Source of the DNA: CAYUVH01 sp964448135
GTDB lineage: Bacteria > Verrucomicrobiota > Verrucomicrobiia > Limisphaerales > UBA8199
Length of the DNA: 64,000 bases
Assembly: GCA_964448135.1 (NCBI GenBank)
Contig: CAYUVH010000053.1
Coordinates: 4,986 to 68,985, forward strand
Direction: 5' to 3'
Shown in pieces: positions 63,701-64,000 of the stretch. Every line of letters begins with the position of its first letter. The stretch's first letter is position 1. A program made the position numbers and the translations under genes. The notes under the pieces were generated by a model. It saw only the letters and a program-made list of their open reading frames with translations. It had not been told where the DNA came from and did no database searches.

Positions 63701-63826
63701 TGGCAGATGCTCGTCCGTCGTCCATGTATCCACCGTGAAACGTGAAGCCGCCCGCCCGGCCAGCGGCCATACACCCATTAGCGCCAGCACCAAGGCAACG
63801 CTTCGGCGCCAACAAAGATTCCACAT
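60800..63826 (-). CDS. Propeller/Y_Y_Y sensor histidine kinase
   Basis: The protein has 1008 residues from the ATG at 63826, giving the leader MWNLCWRRSVALVLALMGV. Residues ~30-650 are propeller blades (YLWLGTLKGLVRFDG, DLWVGTDGGGLDRV, VLWIGTERGLTR). A Y_Y_Y domain (FKYRLENPLES) at ~670-745 and a membrane helix (FLTLTSALLLGIIVGIVSYF) follow. The kinase core has H811 in IARDLHDQLG and an HATPase domain (NNVVKHSKA, DNGAGL). It is the same length and layout as the kinase at 7399. The ligand is probably outside the cytoplasm; no degradation genes are adjacent inside the window. Confidence 0.92.
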   Translation of the reverse strand: MWNLCWRRSVALVLALMGVWPLAGRAASRFTVDTWTTDEHLPQNSVIAITQTRDGYLWLGTLKGLVRFDGVRFTSFDQFNTPGLGSSGVIKLFEDSQTNLWIATASGGLFLAKEGRVLSLEVGGGSREGSLASICEDDQGGVWLYTANGQLCRYSNGSNSCFNMGGSESRAMIADASGVIWVAADKMLLGQRSPKKGRVAGLGFEFEVPIGIKLDYLLASHRGGYWRLANGLIQKWQGAQVERTLGQYPWTKPVNAACEDPQGNLIVATAGDGVFWFGPDGQFERLTTANGLSENIALSVCMDREGDLWVGTDGGGLDRVRRQVFNVLENSKGLPVRSVCADNKGGIWVGYGTSNPRIEHLEGGVSGQFGSRQGLADLLVRSVFEDRQGHVWAGTYLGGLLQLQGEKFRLAPGAELFPRNQEYSAIYQDRSNQVWVGSQAGLARWNGSDWKLYGVKDGLSSPVVRTITEDRQGVLWIGTERGLTRSANGGFISFHASTNGLPSDSVWSLYADEAGVLWITTSGGLARYHEGKWTPYTVREGLASNWLGYLQEDEQGYLWVGSNWGLMRLRKKDLNDFAEGKIQTVHCRTFGKADGLPTGECSEGSQPAACRTPDGTLWFSTIKGLVSVNPRQLVSNTNPPPVLIEAVYVDNQLQGTNSLRASAPDSIVIPAGREELKIQFTSLNLAAPENGRFKYRLENPLESREKNWTETPASVRSVSYPKLPPGEYKFVVTACNEDEVWNPVGASLAITVEPPFWKTKWFLTLTSALLLGIIVGIVSYFSTQRLQRQLVAMRQQEAVEKERGRIARDLHDQLGANLTQVALLSEMAEADKELPEEVESHARQIGQTARETTHALDEIVWTVNPSNDTLEGLINYVCKYAQDYLAMADLKYRLEVPPQLPQTPISPEVRHNVFLAAKEAVNNVVKHSKATSAWVRLRLEPTRFILEIEDNGAGLSADAREKGRNGLRNMQKRLEDLGGRFELGPGAEGGTLVRLTAPVAPDAKGNPI

Positions 63827-63867
63827 AATCCGAAGCTGGCGCGCATGCCTCAAACGGCATGCCGCGC

Positions 63868-64000
63868 TCAAATCTGCGAATACGGCAGCGGTGTCAAAAA
63901 CCACTTGGAAATCTTTGAGACCGTGTCCGCGTATTTAGGATCGTTCTTCATCTTTTCCCAGACCGGCGACTTGCCGAACTTGTCCCAGTGCGCTTTGTGT
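63868..64000 (-). CDS. NIPSNAP-like protein, C-terminal fragment (cut by window edge)
   Basis: Only the last 43 codons are inside the window. They read HKAHWDKFGKSPVWEKMK and end in WFLTPLPYSQI. This resembles the end of NIPSNAP-family proteins, dimeric alpha/beta-barrel proteins of unclear function common in this phylum. The stop lies 41 bases before the kinase start. The rest is outside the window, so the call is tentative. Confidence 0.5.
   Translation of the reverse strand, partial: HKAHWDKFGKSPVWEKMKNDPKYADTVSKISKWFLTPLPYSQI

Noticed and set aside
1..64000. tRNA, rRNA, CRISPR, insertion sequence, integrase or prophage genes
   Set aside because: No cloverleaf-like segment, spacer-repeat array or transposase/integrase/phage protein motif was found on reading the gaps and frames; weak structures could still be missed by eye.

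Overview
The window is a GC-rich bacterial chromosome segment that most resembles Verrucomicrobiota, probably the Pedosphaera/Limisphaerales side. That placement is inference. It rests on the mix of large exported proteins with autotransporter-type beta-strand repeats, a PEP-CTERM protein, a DUF1559-like prepilin, many sulfatases, giant propeller/Y_Y_Y sensor kinases, frequent TTG starts and several families of dispersed inverted repeats. No rRNA, tRNA, CRISPR array, transposase, integrase or prophage gene was seen. Coding density is very high and no gene-free stretch exceeds 300 bases.

Region 1 (14-26857, all + strand) is an export-heavy locus. Five proteins (starts 14, 2747, 11190, 14244, 16891) share a ~240-residue beta-rich module joined to different partners: a calcineurin-like phosphoesterase, an endonuclease/exonuclease/phosphatase domain plus LamG, a sulfatase, and two beta-strand-repeat proteins. 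Between them lie a GH43 lipoprotein, an S1/P1 nuclease, a propeller histidine kinase with its NarL-type regulator, a PEP-CTERM protein, a pseudopilin and three more sulfatases. Just after the regulator gene, and again before the largest module gene, stands the inverted repeat ATACCC-N8-GGGTAT, a candidate operator. The likely job is sensing and degrading sulfated or phosphorylated external polymers and nucleic acids, with surface-attached enzymes.

Region 2 (26867-41701) is mixed: a PLP decarboxylase, an astacin/beta-helix secreted protein, MoeB-rhodanese, purine nucleoside phosphorylase with cytidine deaminase, a hybrid kinase lacking its phospho-accepting histidine, a LysR regulator, an M29 aminopeptidase, a secreted EEP-family hydrolase, then folE2, a DksA-like gene, rpmG and rpsR. 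The last four look like zinc-independent versions of their families. A 54-codon unannotated gene faces rpsR.

Region 3 (41917-59885) is an exopolysaccharide/O-antigen type cluster: two tandem polymerase/ligase-like membrane proteins, a GT-C membrane glycosyltransferase, three GT4 enzymes, a GT61 enzyme, two FkbM and three other methyltransferases, a flippase and a PQQ-type propeller protein. A cluster of GGTAACA repeats and two inverted-repeat elements sit in its gaps.

Region 4 (60133-64000, - strand) holds a second propeller kinase/NarL regulator pair and the 3' end of a NIPSNAP-like gene cut by the window edge.
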